Positions 9,729 to 17,588 of a DNA stretch of 30,598 nucleotides are shown in pieces. Location: positions 1-30,598 of the forward strand of contig CAJUJN010000051.1 in assembly GCA_910586775.1 (NCBI GenBank), in the 5' to 3' direction. Source of the stretch: an uncultured Acetatifactor sp. Its GTDB lineage: Bacteria > Bacillota > Clostridia > Lachnospirales > Lachnospiraceae. The translations under genes were made by a program, and so were the position numbers. Within the stretch, counting starts at the first letter, position 1. Each line of letters starts with the position of its first letter. Below the pieces are notes generated by a model. The model had not been told where the DNA came from and did no database searches. It saw only the letters and a list, made by a program, of their open reading frames with translations.

Positions 9729-10079
9729 CTACTTCCGCAGAATCTTTTCCATGGATTTGCCTTTGGCCAGCTCGTCCACCAGTTTATCCAGGTAGCGGAT
9801 TTCCTGCATCAGGGGTTCCTGGATCTCCTCCACTCTCACCCCACAGACCACTCCCTTAATCAGCCTTCTGTTCTCGTTTAACTGGGGGGCATTCCGGAAA
9901 AAGTCCCCGTAGGAAACCGTCTTTTCCGCCATGCCCTCCAATTCCGCCCGGCTGTAGCCGGTAAGCCAGCAGGTCACCTGGTCAACCTCATCCCTTGTGC
10001 GGCCTTTCTTCACCGCTTTGCTCACAAGCAGCTGATAGACCTTGTTGAAATCCATCTGATAGACCTTTTCGTTTGTCAT
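9729..10079 (-). CDS. DUF2200 family protein
   Basis: A 116-residue soluble protein matching DUF2200: VYQMDFNKVYQLLVSKAVKKGRT at the N-terminus, VTCWLTGYS in the middle, NENRRLIKGVVCGVRVEEI and IRYLDKLVDELAKGK at the C-terminus. The function of the family is unknown. The start at 10079 has GGAGG 8-9 nt upstream. It lies on the same strand as, and downstream of, the DUF1905 and helicase genes, about 110 nt from DUF1905, so co-transcription is possible. Confidence 0.85.
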   Translation of the reverse strand: MTNEKVYQMDFNKVYQLLVSKAVKKGRTRDEVDQVTCWLTGYSRAELEGMAEKTVSYGDFFRNAPQLNENRRLIKGVVCGVRVEEIQEPLMQEIRYLDKLVDELAKGKSMEKILRK

Positions 10080-10190
10080 TCTGTCATACCTCCGTCACAT
10101 TCCCTGTTTTGTTCCCGCTGCCCTTTTCAAACAGATTTCCGGAACCATTCCCATCGGCTTCCAGGCGAAATCCTACTCCCGGGCAGGCCC

Positions 10191-10478
10191 TTACTCCCGC
10201 TCTGTCACTGTCACCCGCACCTGATCTCCGGGCTGCTTCCCGATTTTGGCGCGGATATCCTTCCGCAGGCCCAGGATATAGCAGATGCTCCCGTCCTCAT
10301 TTTTTACACCCATATTCACAATGCTGCCGTCATAGGGTTCCCCGTCAAAGGCGGCGTGGACTTTCACCCGGCCCCGGCCGAATTCCTTCCGGATATCATA
10401 GGGAAATATCACATAAGCGCCGCCTGTGTCCCCGGCGCTGTAAATCAGAGACTCAAATTCATATATTTTTTCACTCAT
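10191..10478 (-). CDS. DUF1905 domain protein
   Basis: A 95-residue protein made almost wholly of a DUF1905 domain: GAYVIFPYDIRKEFGRGRVKV, FDGEPYDGSIVNMG, CYILGLRKDIRAKIGKQPGD. DUF1905 is a small beta-barrel-like fold of unknown biochemical role, often linked to YdeI-type proteins. The second ATG (10478) is chosen because GGAG lies 9 nt upstream; the ATG at 10484 is only 3 nt from it. It follows the helicase gene by about 90 nt on the same strand. Confidence 0.85.
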   Translation of the reverse strand: MSEKIYEFESLIYSAGDTGGAYVIFPYDIRKEFGRGRVKVHAAFDGEPYDGSIVNMGVKNEDGSICYILGLRKDIRAKIGKQPGDQVRVTVTERE

Positions 10479-10567
10479 TACCATTTACTCCTGACCCGGA
10501 CCAACCGGAACCAGACGCTTGCGGGAATATGCCCAATTCCGCCGTTAAGCCTCCGGCATTGCAGCGC

Positions 10568-12790
10568 CTAAACATGGGATTCCCATCCCTGCCCCATATC
10601 CCGCTGCAGCCCCCGGAAGTCCAGATAATCCTCAATAAACTGCTTCCGAAGAAGGCTGAAGGGCACAAACTCATTGTACTTTCCCGGCACCTGCACCTTG
10701 TCCGGCAGGGGCAGGCTGTACAAATCAGGCGCAGAATCCAGAATATCCCTGACAATGGACTCCAGTTCCTCCCCGGTGCCGCTGAAAATCACCTCCAGAT
10801 ACAGGCTTGTACTCCAGGGCATCTTGTTGCTGATGCCCCGCTGCAGCAGGAGGAAATGAAGGGTTACAAGCTGCCTGGTGCCCACCCAGGGAAACAGGGC
10901 GTATTTCCTGTCGGAAAGGGCGGTCACCAGATTCTCCAGAATGCCGCTGTTTCTGGCAATGTAGCGGACTTCCGTCAGCCGCTCCCGGCAGCGATCGCTC
11001 AAATACAGGTAAGGATCATCCTTCTGCATCACGCTCCGAACCTTGCGCACCAGGCGGGTATGCAGGTCAATCTCAAAATCCATGTCCCAGTCCACCGCGG
11101 AAATTCCCGGCACCTGCTTTACGAAGAGCACCTTGGATTTCACATTGATATCCACCGTCTCCCAGGACAGGCCCGCCAGGGCAAAGCGGGTACCCACCGG
11201 GTAGGGTTTGTCCACCGTGCCGATGGTGCGGTTTTCATCCTTCACCAGTAAATACTCCGGGGACTCGAAAACCGTCAGGAACTTGTGGCTGTTAATGATC
11301 TTCTCCCCGGCCCTGCCCACCGTCAGCCCGTTATGCTCCGTGCGCTCCAACTGCTCGATCTCCACCAGATGCAGCAGAAGCTTCTTATAATCTTCCTGGG
11401 AAATCTTCCGGAAACACCCCAGGCTTAAAACCGCGCCGGCCAAGGCAGCCGGTGACATCTCCCCGTTGCTTTTCAGGCAGCTCATGGTCTGGTGGTACAG
11501 CAGGTTATAAGGATGATGCCTGGGAGGTATGGGTTCGATCCAGTGCTCCCGCAGATACAGCTCCACAATGGCAATGGTCCGGATAAATTCCCAGTTGATG
11601 GGACCAAGCACATCGGAGGTATTGATTTTCAGGCTCTCCACAAAAGTAAACAGCAATTGGGGAATCTGGCCCCGCCTGCCGCAGCGCCCCAGTCTCTGGG
11701 CAAAACTGGATACATTCAGGGGGGCGCCCACCTGCACCGCCTGGTCCAGGGAGCCGATGTCAATGCCCAGTTCCAGGGTCACGGTGGCGCCGGTGACGAT
11801 TTTCTCCTCCGCCGACTTCATCTCCTCCTCCGTGTTCTCCCGAAGCAGGGCGGACACATTGCCGTGGTGAACCCGGTATACATCCGGCGCCTTATGTTTT
11901 AACGCAATTTCGTGCAGATGCGCCATAATCTGCTCGATTTCCTCCCGGCTGTTGGCGAAAATAATGGTCTTCTTGTCCAAAGTCTGGCGGAACAGGTACT
12001 CGTAATGCTCCCTGTCCCCCATATCGCCTCCGGTATCCGTATCCACCACATTCTGGCTACCGTCCCGCTCCACCATGTCCCGTTTGTCCGCATAATTCAC
12101 AAAGCGCTCCACATGCAGCCTGACCCGCTTCTTTCCCTCGCTGACTATGGGGGCCGCGCACTGCCTGCCGCTTCCTGTGTTCAGCCAGGCCTGGGCCAGG
12201 GACACGTCCCCCAGAGTGGCGGACAGGCCGATGCGCCTGGGATTCACCCCGGTAAGCTTTTTCAGCCGCTCCAATACGCACAGCAGCTGCAGCCCCCGGA
12301 CATCCCGCATGAAATAATGCACTTCATCGATAATCACAAAACGAAGATCCGAAAACATGGACAGGCAGCTCCCCCTGCGGTTGGTCAGCAGGCTTTCCAG
12401 AGACTCCGGGGTAATCTGCAGAATGCCCTCCGGATTCTTCATCAGCTTTTCCTTCCTGCCCATGGAAGCGTCTCCATGCCATTTTGTCACCGGGATATTG
12501 GAATCCAGAAGCAGCAGCTCCAGGCGCTTGAACTGATCGTTGATCAGGGCCTTCAGGGGAGAGATGTATACCACCCCCACGGAGGCTGCAGGGTGATTGT
12601 ACAGCTCCGTGAGCACGGGAAGAAACGCGGCCTCCGTCTTGCCGGAAGCCGTGCCCGAGGACAGCAGCAGATTATCGTCGCTGTCGAAAATCACCTGGCA
12701 GGCCGCCACCTGGTTGCCGTGAAGCTCCTCCCATTTATTCTGATAGATAAAATCCTGTATAAAAGGCGCAAGCCTGGAGAATGCGTCCAT
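10568..12790 (-). CDS. Lhr-like SF2 DEAD/DEAH-box helicase
   Basis: A 740-residue helicase. RecA domain 1 has Walker A SSGTASGKT (residues 44-52), YISPLKALINDQ (motif Ia), ITPESLES, DEVH (motif II) and GLSATLGD (motif III). RecA domain 2 has TIIFANSREEIEQI, VTGATVTLELGIDIG (motif V) and SFAQRLGRCGRRGQ (motif VI). A winged-helix and beta-barrel-like region of about 300 residues follows, as in the Lhr core. It lacks the long C-terminal extension of full-length Lhr. Such enzymes unwind DNA or DNA-RNA hybrids in repair. The ATG at 12790 is preceded by GGGGAGGTACAAA. Cytoplasmic; possibly the first gene of a helicase-DUF1905-DUF2200 unit. Confidence 0.85.
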   Translation of the reverse strand: MDAFSRLAPFIQDFIYQNKWEELHGNQVAACQVIFDSDDNLLLSSGTASGKTEAAFLPVLTELYNHPAASVGVVYISPLKALINDQFKRLELLLLDSNIPVTKWHGDASMGRKEKLMKNPEGILQITPESLESLLTNRRGSCLSMFSDLRFVIIDEVHYFMRDVRGLQLLCVLERLKKLTGVNPRRIGLSATLGDVSLAQAWLNTGSGRQCAAPIVSEGKKRVRLHVERFVNYADKRDMVERDGSQNVVDTDTGGDMGDREHYEYLFRQTLDKKTIIFANSREEIEQIMAHLHEIALKHKAPDVYRVHHGNVSALLRENTEEEMKSAEEKIVTGATVTLELGIDIGSLDQAVQVGAPLNVSSFAQRLGRCGRRGQIPQLLFTFVESLKINTSDVLGPINWEFIRTIAIVELYLREHWIEPIPPRHHPYNLLYHQTMSCLKSNGEMSPAALAGAVLSLGCFRKISQEDYKKLLLHLVEIEQLERTEHNGLTVGRAGEKIINSHKFLTVFESPEYLLVKDENRTIGTVDKPYPVGTRFALAGLSWETVDINVKSKVLFVKQVPGISAVDWDMDFEIDLHTRLVRKVRSVMQKDDPYLYLSDRCRERLTEVRYIARNSGILENLVTALSDRKYALFPWVGTRQLVTLHFLLLQRGISNKMPWSTSLYLEVIFSGTGEELESIVRDILDSAPDLYSLPLPDKVQVPGKYNEFVPFSLLRKQFIEDYLDFRGLQRDMGQGWESHV

Positions 12791-12842
12791 TTTGTACCTC
12801 CCCGGGTTTTTGTCTGACTGCCGCTATCCCATGATGCCAGGG

Positions 12843-12890
12843 CCAAAAACGTAACAGTTCAGACAGAGCGCTGAACTGTTACCCAAAAAC
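12843..12890. repeat. 12-bp inverted repeat with flanking 8-bp direct repeats
   Basis: GTAACAGTTCAG (12851-12862) and CTGAACTGTTAC (12871-12882) form a perfect 12-bp stem with an 8-nt loop. The stem is directly flanked by CCAAAAAC on both sides (12843-12850 and 12883-12890). On the minus strand the hairpin is followed by GTTTTTGG, so it may act as a weak terminator between the CAP gene and the helicase. The direct repeats also resemble a target duplication around a tiny palindromic insertion. Confidence 0.6.
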
Positions 12891-13029
12891 TCTTCTGTAC
12901 CCAACATCATAGCATAAAACCCAAGGGAAATTCAATGGAAAATATCATATGGAACAGAATAAATCCGTCTGCCGTTACCCCACCGCTGTCCTGTAAACGT
13001 TTGGGGTAACACTGATAAACCTTATGGGA

Positions 13030-13076
13030 TAAAAATAGATAGAACTGCCCGGCTAAAACCCGCCCCGTCCGGCAGT
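13030..13076 (-). terminator. possible terminator after the CAP-domain gene
   Basis: On the minus strand ACTGCCGG ... CCGGGCAGT pair with one bulge, followed by TCTATCTATTTTTATC. It lies 31 nt downstream of the CAP gene stop. The U-run is interrupted, so confidence is low. Confidence 0.35.
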
Positions 13077-13106
13077 CAGCCGGATAGGGCGAATTCCCGG
13101 GAGAGA

Positions 13107-14207
13107 TCACGGATGCACCGGAGTGGTGAGATCGTCTGTGAACAGATCGAATTCCACGCGCATCATTGGTTTGTTATAGGTGCTTCCGCTTCTGCTTCTC
13201 GACTCCGGAATGCGGTTATTGCCGAAATAAATATGCGAGCAGCCGAAATATTTGTAATCCGGATTTATCATGGCTTCATAATGGTCTGTTGAATAGCGGT
13301 AGTTGATATAGAAGGTGGTGTGTATATGCTGGTTGCTGCCATTCACGCCGCAATCCACCGTATTCTCGCCTAACCGGGTCATATGGAGCATCTCCATCAT
13401 GGCATTGACTCTCTCCTCGTTTTCCTCATCTATCAGCCAGTCATGAGCGCCATAGCCTTCGCTGATATCAACCCAGCCCCTGTAGCAGGCGATGGCTGCC
13501 AGTTCAGAGTCGAATTCCAGGGGATCAATGCCTACCTCGGCGCGGTACTCGTTGACTTTCTCAAATTCTCTTGCCTGCAAGGAGGTCATTTTTACACAGA
13601 GCTGCAGCGGATCGTTTTTGCCCGATGTCCTGACGCCTTTCTGGGAATCCTGGTTCAGCATCCAGTAGAAATAATAGCACTCATAATGATCGCCGAAGGC
13701 ATGGCGCAGCTCCTTTTTGCAGTTCTCCTGATAGGCAGCCACGTTAAAGGTCTCGTTTCCCTGGCGGCCTTCGTGGATGCCCACGGTCTGGAAATGCTCC
13801 AACAGAAGCTCCTCGTCATATTGGTACAGTAACGCGAGAGCCGGGAAGGATTCCATATAAAAATCCGCATCGAACACCAAAGACCAGTCGGCCTCTTCTA
13901 TGTAGGCATCATACAGCTCGCCGTAGTCCCACTCTACATCATAAGGGTTGTGTCCGTTCTCCACATCCACCACGAAAGAGTCAACGTGGGTGTAGTATGG
14001 CTCCTCGACGCCCGCCTGGAGCTCGCCAAGTCCGGCGATGGCATCCATGTCCGGCGAAACAGTCAGGACTTCAGGCTCGGGGCTGGCCTTTGGATTGGCG
14101 GCGGGCACAGTCCTGCCGCCTGCAGCCTGGACGGGCATTGCGGCGCCTGCCAACAGGCCCACTGCCAACAGTACAGATACGGGATAAATATACATATTCT
14201 TTTTCAT
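13107..14207 (-). CDS. secreted CAP-domain protein
   Basis: A 366-residue protein with a clear signal peptide (MKKNMYIYPVSVLLAVGLLA, cleavage probably after PVQA near residue 28), a Pro/Ser-rich linker, a middle region with YQYDEELLLEHFQTVGIHEG, and a C-terminal CAP/SCP-like domain (about residues 215-350). The CAP domain shows FEKVNEYRAEVGIDPLEFD, AAIACYRGWVD, YGAHDW, ENTVDCG and HYEAMINPDYKYFGC. Bacterial CAP proteins are extracellular, with lipid-binding, protease or unknown roles. The ATG at 14207 has AGGAGG 8 nt upstream. The middle region (about 95-200) may hold cell-wall repeat-like modules; this is not certain. Confidence 0.75.
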   Translation of the reverse strand: MKKNMYIYPVSVLLAVGLLAGAAMPVQAAGGRTVPAANPKASPEPEVLTVSPDMDAIAGLGELQAGVEEPYYTHVDSFVVDVENGHNPYDVEWDYGELYDAYIEEADWSLVFDADFYMESFPALALLYQYDEELLLEHFQTVGIHEGRQGNETFNVAAYQENCKKELRHAFGDHYECYYFYWMLNQDSQKGVRTSGKNDPLQLCVKMTSLQAREFEKVNEYRAEVGIDPLEFDSELAAIACYRGWVDISEGYGAHDWLIDEENEERVNAMMEMLHMTRLGENTVDCGVNGSNQHIHTTFYINYRYSTDHYEAMINPDYKYFGCSHIYFGNNRIPESRSRSGSTYNKPMMRVEFDLFTDDLTTPVHP

Positions 14208-14290
14208 GACGGATACCTCCTGAAACTATTTTTAACTTTTGATTTTAAGTTGCCTGCCTTACTGCGAATGGCATACCGCAGTGTGTCTGC

Positions 14291-14593
14291 TTAGAAATAC
14301 TGCGCCAGGAACCACAGAATGATGATCACAACAATCCACGTTCCACAACCGCTGCTCTTTTTCCCGCCTGTGCTGTAATGCCGCGTCGGTTTGGACTGGC
14401 CGTAATTTCCTGATGTGTAGTTTGTGCTGCTGTACGATGATCTGCTGCTGCCACAGGACGATCCGGATTCTCTTTTCAGATATTCCGGGCGGGTCTGGTA
14501 GCCGCACAGCTCACATGTGCAGTTGCATCCGCCTGCACCGGAGGGCCGCAGCAGGCCTGTATTACATTTGGGGCATGTTCCATATGATCTCAT
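14291..14593 (-). CDS. small zinc-ribbon protein with C-terminal membrane segment
   Basis: A 100-residue protein. The N-terminus holds two Cys pairs (CPKC at residues 8-11 and CELC near 27-30, with extra Cys in GGCNCTC), fitting a zinc ribbon. A Ser/Gly/Tyr-rich low-complexity linker (SSRSSYSSTNYTSGNYG) follows, then a C-terminal hydrophobic helix (WIVVIIILWFLAQYF) that would anchor it in the membrane with the ribbon in the cytoplasm. The ribosome site AAAGGAGA lies well placed upstream. It is driven by one of the four palindrome promoters. No known function. Confidence 0.7.
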   Translation of the reverse strand: MRSYGTCPKCNTGLLRPSGAGGCNCTCELCGYQTRPEYLKRESGSSCGSSRSSYSSTNYTSGNYGQSKPTRHYSTGGKKSSGCGTWIVVIIILWFLAQYF

Positions 14594-14665
14594 ACTGATC
14601 GTTGTCTCCTTTCTTTTGACAAGCTTCCAGGATTCGGACGGTGATCCGTTCTCCCGTGTTCCTTA

Positions 14666-14714
14666 TGAGAATAGTATAGCAGGCTCTCATCAGTACGTTC
14701 GTAATTATTACAGA
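14666..14714 (-). promoter_or_regulatory. palindrome-box promoter 1 (zinc-ribbon gene)
   Basis: Minus-strand extended -10 TGCTATACT (-10 hexamer 14678-14673), 21 bp, then a CGTAATTATTAC box (14700-14711). There is no -35 consensus. The box would be centred near -40. The same layout recurs at 16784-16823, 24609-24648 and 25491-25529. Confidence 0.65.
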
Positions 14715-14793
14715 TATATTCTTATATCATTGTACAAGGCACGAATGTATGTATGCATCATGTTGCTGTGAACAACAACATAATGCCTTTGTA

Positions 14794-15519
14794 TTACTCT
14801 TCATCCTCAGCAAAATCGTCCTCAAAAGAATATCCCATATCCTCCTCAATAAAATCGTCCTCAAAAGGATATGTCATATCCCCCTCATTTCCGTCATATG
14901 AGTATTCTCCTTTAAAGGACTCCCCGTTTTCCCTGTCATAGTGAAAAGAACTCGAAAGATACGCAAATGAGGGAAAGTAATCCAGATTTTCCTTTTTGGC
15001 TATCATTTTTGATAGAATCCAAAACCATTTAAACAGGCTGGCTTCCCCATAGCCTTCCGTTTCATAACTCCAGTCAGCGCTTTCCGTATCCGCAAGAATG
15101 TCATCGCCGCTTTTCTCCAATGCGCTGCAAATCTTTGTCAGATCATAGCCCTGTTGATATAGGTAGTATTCTCCGCCTTCTTTCAGCAGCCTGACTAAGT
15201 TTTTGGGTAAATCGCTTAAACTAGCCGGCGGGTAGCCGATATACACCAAATCCTCCTCGTCCGTCTGCTCCAAATCCTCCATATTCCAGTCGCCGCCGTC
15301 AGAGATGATAGACGATATACCCCACACAAGTTTTACAATTTGTTCTGCTTCGTCAATCACTAATCTGTCCCAGCAGCCCAATTTACCGGGTTCCCTTTCT
15401 TCTTCACTTAGCCTTGCCGCACACATGATTTCTGTTAATTTTGGGCTTTTAATGCTTATTGTGACATAATTACTGCTGCTGGAATTGGTCACAAAATCTG
15501 TTCTGATTTTCATAGGCAT
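14794..15519 (-). CDS. protein with N-terminal TDFVTNSSSS motif; candidate partner or substrate of the adjacent radical-SAM protein
   Basis: A 241-residue acidic protein that starts MPMKIRTDFVTNSSSSN. As I recall it, this motif (K-I-R-T-D-F-V-T-N-S-S-S-S) begins many otherwise unlike Firmicutes proteins, which suggests an N-terminal recognition element. The body is of unknown fold. The C-terminus carries two near-copies of a 13-residue unit (M-x-Y-x-FEDDF) and ends in an acidic tail. The start lies 9 nt after the radical-SAM stop and its ribosome site (AAAGGAAAAG) overlaps that junction, so the two genes are co-expressed. The ATG at 15513 is an alternative start. That it is a modification substrate is inference from the gene pair and the leader-like N-terminus. 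Confidence 0.65.
   Translation of the reverse strand: MPMKIRTDFVTNSSSSNYVTISIKSPKLTEIMCAARLSEEEREPGKLGCWDRLVIDEAEQIVKLVWGISSIISDGGDWNMEDLEQTDEEDLVYIGYPPASLSDLPKNLVRLLKEGGEYYLYQQGYDLTKICSALEKSGDDILADTESADWSYETEGYGEASLFKWFWILSKMIAKKENLDYFPSFAYLSSSFHYDRENGESFKGEYSYDGNEGDMTYPFEDDFIEEDMGYSFEDDFAEDEE
14812..14881. repeat. 39-bp tandem repeat in the 3' end of the TNSSSS gene
   Basis: Two copies starting AAAATCGTCCTCAAAAG (14812 and 14851), period 39 bp, encoding the repeated aromatic/acidic unit at the C-terminus. Confidence 0.7.
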
Positions 15520-15528
15520 CTTTTCCTT

Positions 15529-16605
15529 TCATCGATCCATTTTTCTATGTTCACTGCTGCAGAAAACAATTTCCGGCATCAGCGGGCAGCCGCCCAGGCA
15601 TAGCTCCCGTTTTTTACAGTCCGGACATGCGCTGCGCATACGGTTCCGGAAATGTTCAAAGGCTTCGCTGTTCCATGCGTCTTCGATGGTACATGGCCTA
15701 AGCGCTACCCCGTACCGCCCCTTCCGGTCAAAGCTGCAGGTTGACATCACCATGTCGGCGCCGATGTAACAGCTAAATCTCCCGCCCTCGCAGGTATCCA
15801 GAGACTGGGGCAGGATGTTTCTGCAAAAGCGGATGGCTCCCGGCACATTGCAGCTGTCCATACCTACCCTGAAAGAATGGTCTCTGTCTACCTGTGCAAA
15901 AAACCGCTTCACCCTTGGGTCCTCCGGCGCAAGTACATTTTCCCGGGTCCCCTGTCCGGCAGGTTTATGGAGGAGAAAGATAACGGCATTGACGCCCGTG
16001 GGAAAATCGTCTCTCTCCAGGCGCTCTATGGCTTCATCAATGCTGTTTTGTCCCAGAACATAATGAATGTTCGTCTTCACTCCCGCATCCAGGAGCATCC
16101 GGACGGCGTTGTGTGTATATGTGCTGCGGTACCAGCTCACAGCCACCGCCCCGCAGTATTTCCTGCAGACAGCCGCCAATTCCGGCGTCAGTCCATAGCC
16201 GGAGGTGGTAAAGTTGGGAACCAGGCCGTTTTCCCGGCAGATTTGAAGAAGCTCTTCAAACCGCTCGTGCTGGTCCGGGTCACCCCGCCCGCCCAGGGCA
16301 AGCTGATTTGTCCTGCCCCGGCACTGCTCCGCAATCCATCGAAAATCGTCTATTGTCATATTTGGCTTTTCCGTCACTGCGCCGTTCTGGTAGCAGCCGA
16401 TTCCCGCTTTCCGGCACAGCCCTGTTTTCCCATGGATACAATGCCCCATCACCCCCACATCGATGAGATGGGGAAACGATGCCATAAACGGGTCTGCGCC
16501 GGTATCGCGGCCGTTTTCGATAATGCCGCTGCGGACATAGACTCCTGTCTCGTCATCGAACAGAGTGATAAAATGGTACTTGGGATCTGTGATTTTACAT
16601 TTCAT
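15529..16605 (-). CDS. radical SAM / SPASM domain protein with unusual cysteine spacing
   Basis: A 358-residue protein starting at the ATG at 16605 (AGGAAAGAGGGA upstream). The frame is open to 16710, but that ATG has no ribosome site. The SPASM domain is clear at the C-terminus: C327-x2-C330-x5-C336-x3-C340 and C349, with earlier Cys in RFSCYIGADMVMSTC; it would bind auxiliary Fe-S clusters. The N-terminal cluster lacks CxxxCxxC; the likely ligands are C56, C64 and C71 (GHCIHGKTGLC...GIGCYQNG), that is Cx7Cx6C. LALGGRGDPD near residues 105-114 fits the SAM-binding GGE region. SPASM proteins typically modify peptides or proteins, and the adjacent TNSSSS protein is the obvious candidate partner. 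Confidence 0.78.
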   Translation of the reverse strand: MKCKITDPKYHFITLFDDETGVYVRSGIIENGRDTGADPFMASFPHLIDVGVMGHCIHGKTGLCRKAGIGCYQNGAVTEKPNMTIDDFRWIAEQCRGRTNQLALGGRGDPDQHERFEELLQICRENGLVPNFTTSGYGLTPELAAVCRKYCGAVAVSWYRSTYTHNAVRMLLDAGVKTNIHYVLGQNSIDEAIERLERDDFPTGVNAVIFLLHKPAGQGTRENVLAPEDPRVKRFFAQVDRDHSFRVGMDSCNVPGAIRFCRNILPQSLDTCEGGRFSCYIGADMVMSTCSFDRKGRYGVALRPCTIEDAWNSEAFEHFRNRMRSACPDCKKRELCLGGCPLMPEIVFCSSEHRKMDR

Positions 16606-16776
16606 CTGTTTATCGTCCCTCTTCCTTTCCTCATTGCAGCATCTATTTACAAGGTATGCGCCCTGCCCCAGTCCCTTTTTCTGCGGCGTTGTCTTCCCCT
16701 TGATACGCATGCACCGATTGGGGCATTGAGCGTATTTCTCCGGGGAAATATCCCTTCGGACGGTCGCGTTCCTTAC

Positions 16777-16825
16777 AGAAAATAGTATAGCAGGCTTCTG
16801 TCTGCCAATTCGTAATTATTACGGG
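16777..16825 (-). promoter_or_regulatory. palindrome-box promoter 2 (radical-SAM operon)
   Basis: Minus-strand CCTGCTATACT (-10 hexamer 16789-16784), 21 bp, then the perfect 13-bp palindrome CGTAATTATTACG (16811-16823). The -10 region is identical to promoter 1. It leaves a leader of about 170 nt before the 16605 start, in which no other gene is evident. Confidence 0.7.
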
Positions 16826-16856
16826 TATGCCACGCCCTCTGTCGGACACATCAAAC

Positions 16857-16888
16857 GGACTGCCGCACGGTAAATTGTGCGGCAGTCC
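16857..16888 (-). terminator. perfect 12-bp hairpin between the 16948-17358 gene and the radical-SAM promoter
   Basis: GGACTGCCGCAC (16857-16868) and GTGCGGCAGTCC (16877-16888) pair perfectly around an 8-nt loop. The position, 60 nt after the stop of the upstream minus-strand gene, fits a terminator, but no U-run follows in either direction. Confidence 0.5.
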
Positions 16889-16947
16889 TCTGATGACCGT
16901 TTATGATGCCTTTTTCAGTTGCCCCACCGGCCAGGGATGGTGCGTAT

Positions 16948-17358
16948 TCAATCCTGATAGCCTAAATTCCTGCGATACCACTTAGCCTGATATTCCATGG
17001 CGCCCATATAATACAACAGTTCCTCTTTAAGCTCCTTATCGTATATCTGAATGACCCGGTAAGCGCTTTCATTCTCATCCAAAAACCTTTCCGCTAATTC
17101 ATTCATCAGATACAATGCAACAGGCATTCCCGCTTCCGCCGCGCTCTCCATGTACAAGTCGATACATTCTCTTTTCTGCATAGCCAGATATGTCACCCCT
17201 GCCTTGTCTGTCTTCACCTGATAATAGCCGATTTCCCCTTCTTCCAGGATAATCAGATCCTTCACCTTTGTCCGGGTATCTATCATCTCTGACAGCGCAT
17301 CCGCGTAAAAATTGCAGAAACGGTTCTCGCCCTGACGGAAGACTTTCAGCTCCAGCAT
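16948..17358 (-). CDS. hypothetical protein, possibly 5'-truncated
   Basis: A 136-residue charged, mostly helical protein of no recognised family (ENRFCNFYADALSEMIDTRTK, DLIILEEGEIGYYQVKTDK, YMGAMEYQAKWYRRNLGYQD). The ATG at 17358 has only a distant GGAG. The same frame remains open upstream for about 30 codons and reads plausibly (FLLNRIHDEADGAARRYLD) up to a TAA near 17450, without any good start codon. So the true gene may start at a non-ATG codon or be the 3' remnant of a longer one. No signal peptide or membrane segment is seen. Confidence 0.5.
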   Translation of the reverse strand: MLELKVFRQGENRFCNFYADALSEMIDTRTKVKDLIILEEGEIGYYQVKTDKAGVTYLAMQKRECIDLYMESAAEAGMPVALYLMNELAERFLDENESAYRVIQIYDKELKEELLYYMGAMEYQAKWYRRNLGYQD

Positions 17359-17588
17359 ATCCAGATATCTCCGGGCAGCCCCGTCCGCCTCGTCATGTAT
17401 CCGGTTGAGCAGAAACTCTATTGTTATACTCCAGACCGCCAGAATTTACAGTGATGCCTCCGGGAAAATACCTGGCCGGCGGTCTGCAGCCGTGTTGTAC
17501 TGCAAATTCAATCGGTGAGCAGTATATATTGGTTTTTCAGGGTACAGGAAGCTCCCGCCGGGGATATCTCATGCGATGGCGGTCCGCG

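Noticed and set aside
10073..12817. Long plus-strand frames opposite the Lhr-like helicase (also opposite 5467-6396, 15877-16785, 17853-19139 and 23165-24184)
   Set aside because: They are antisense shadows in GC-rich genes: Pro/Arg/His-rich, with no ribosome sites and no recognisable domains.
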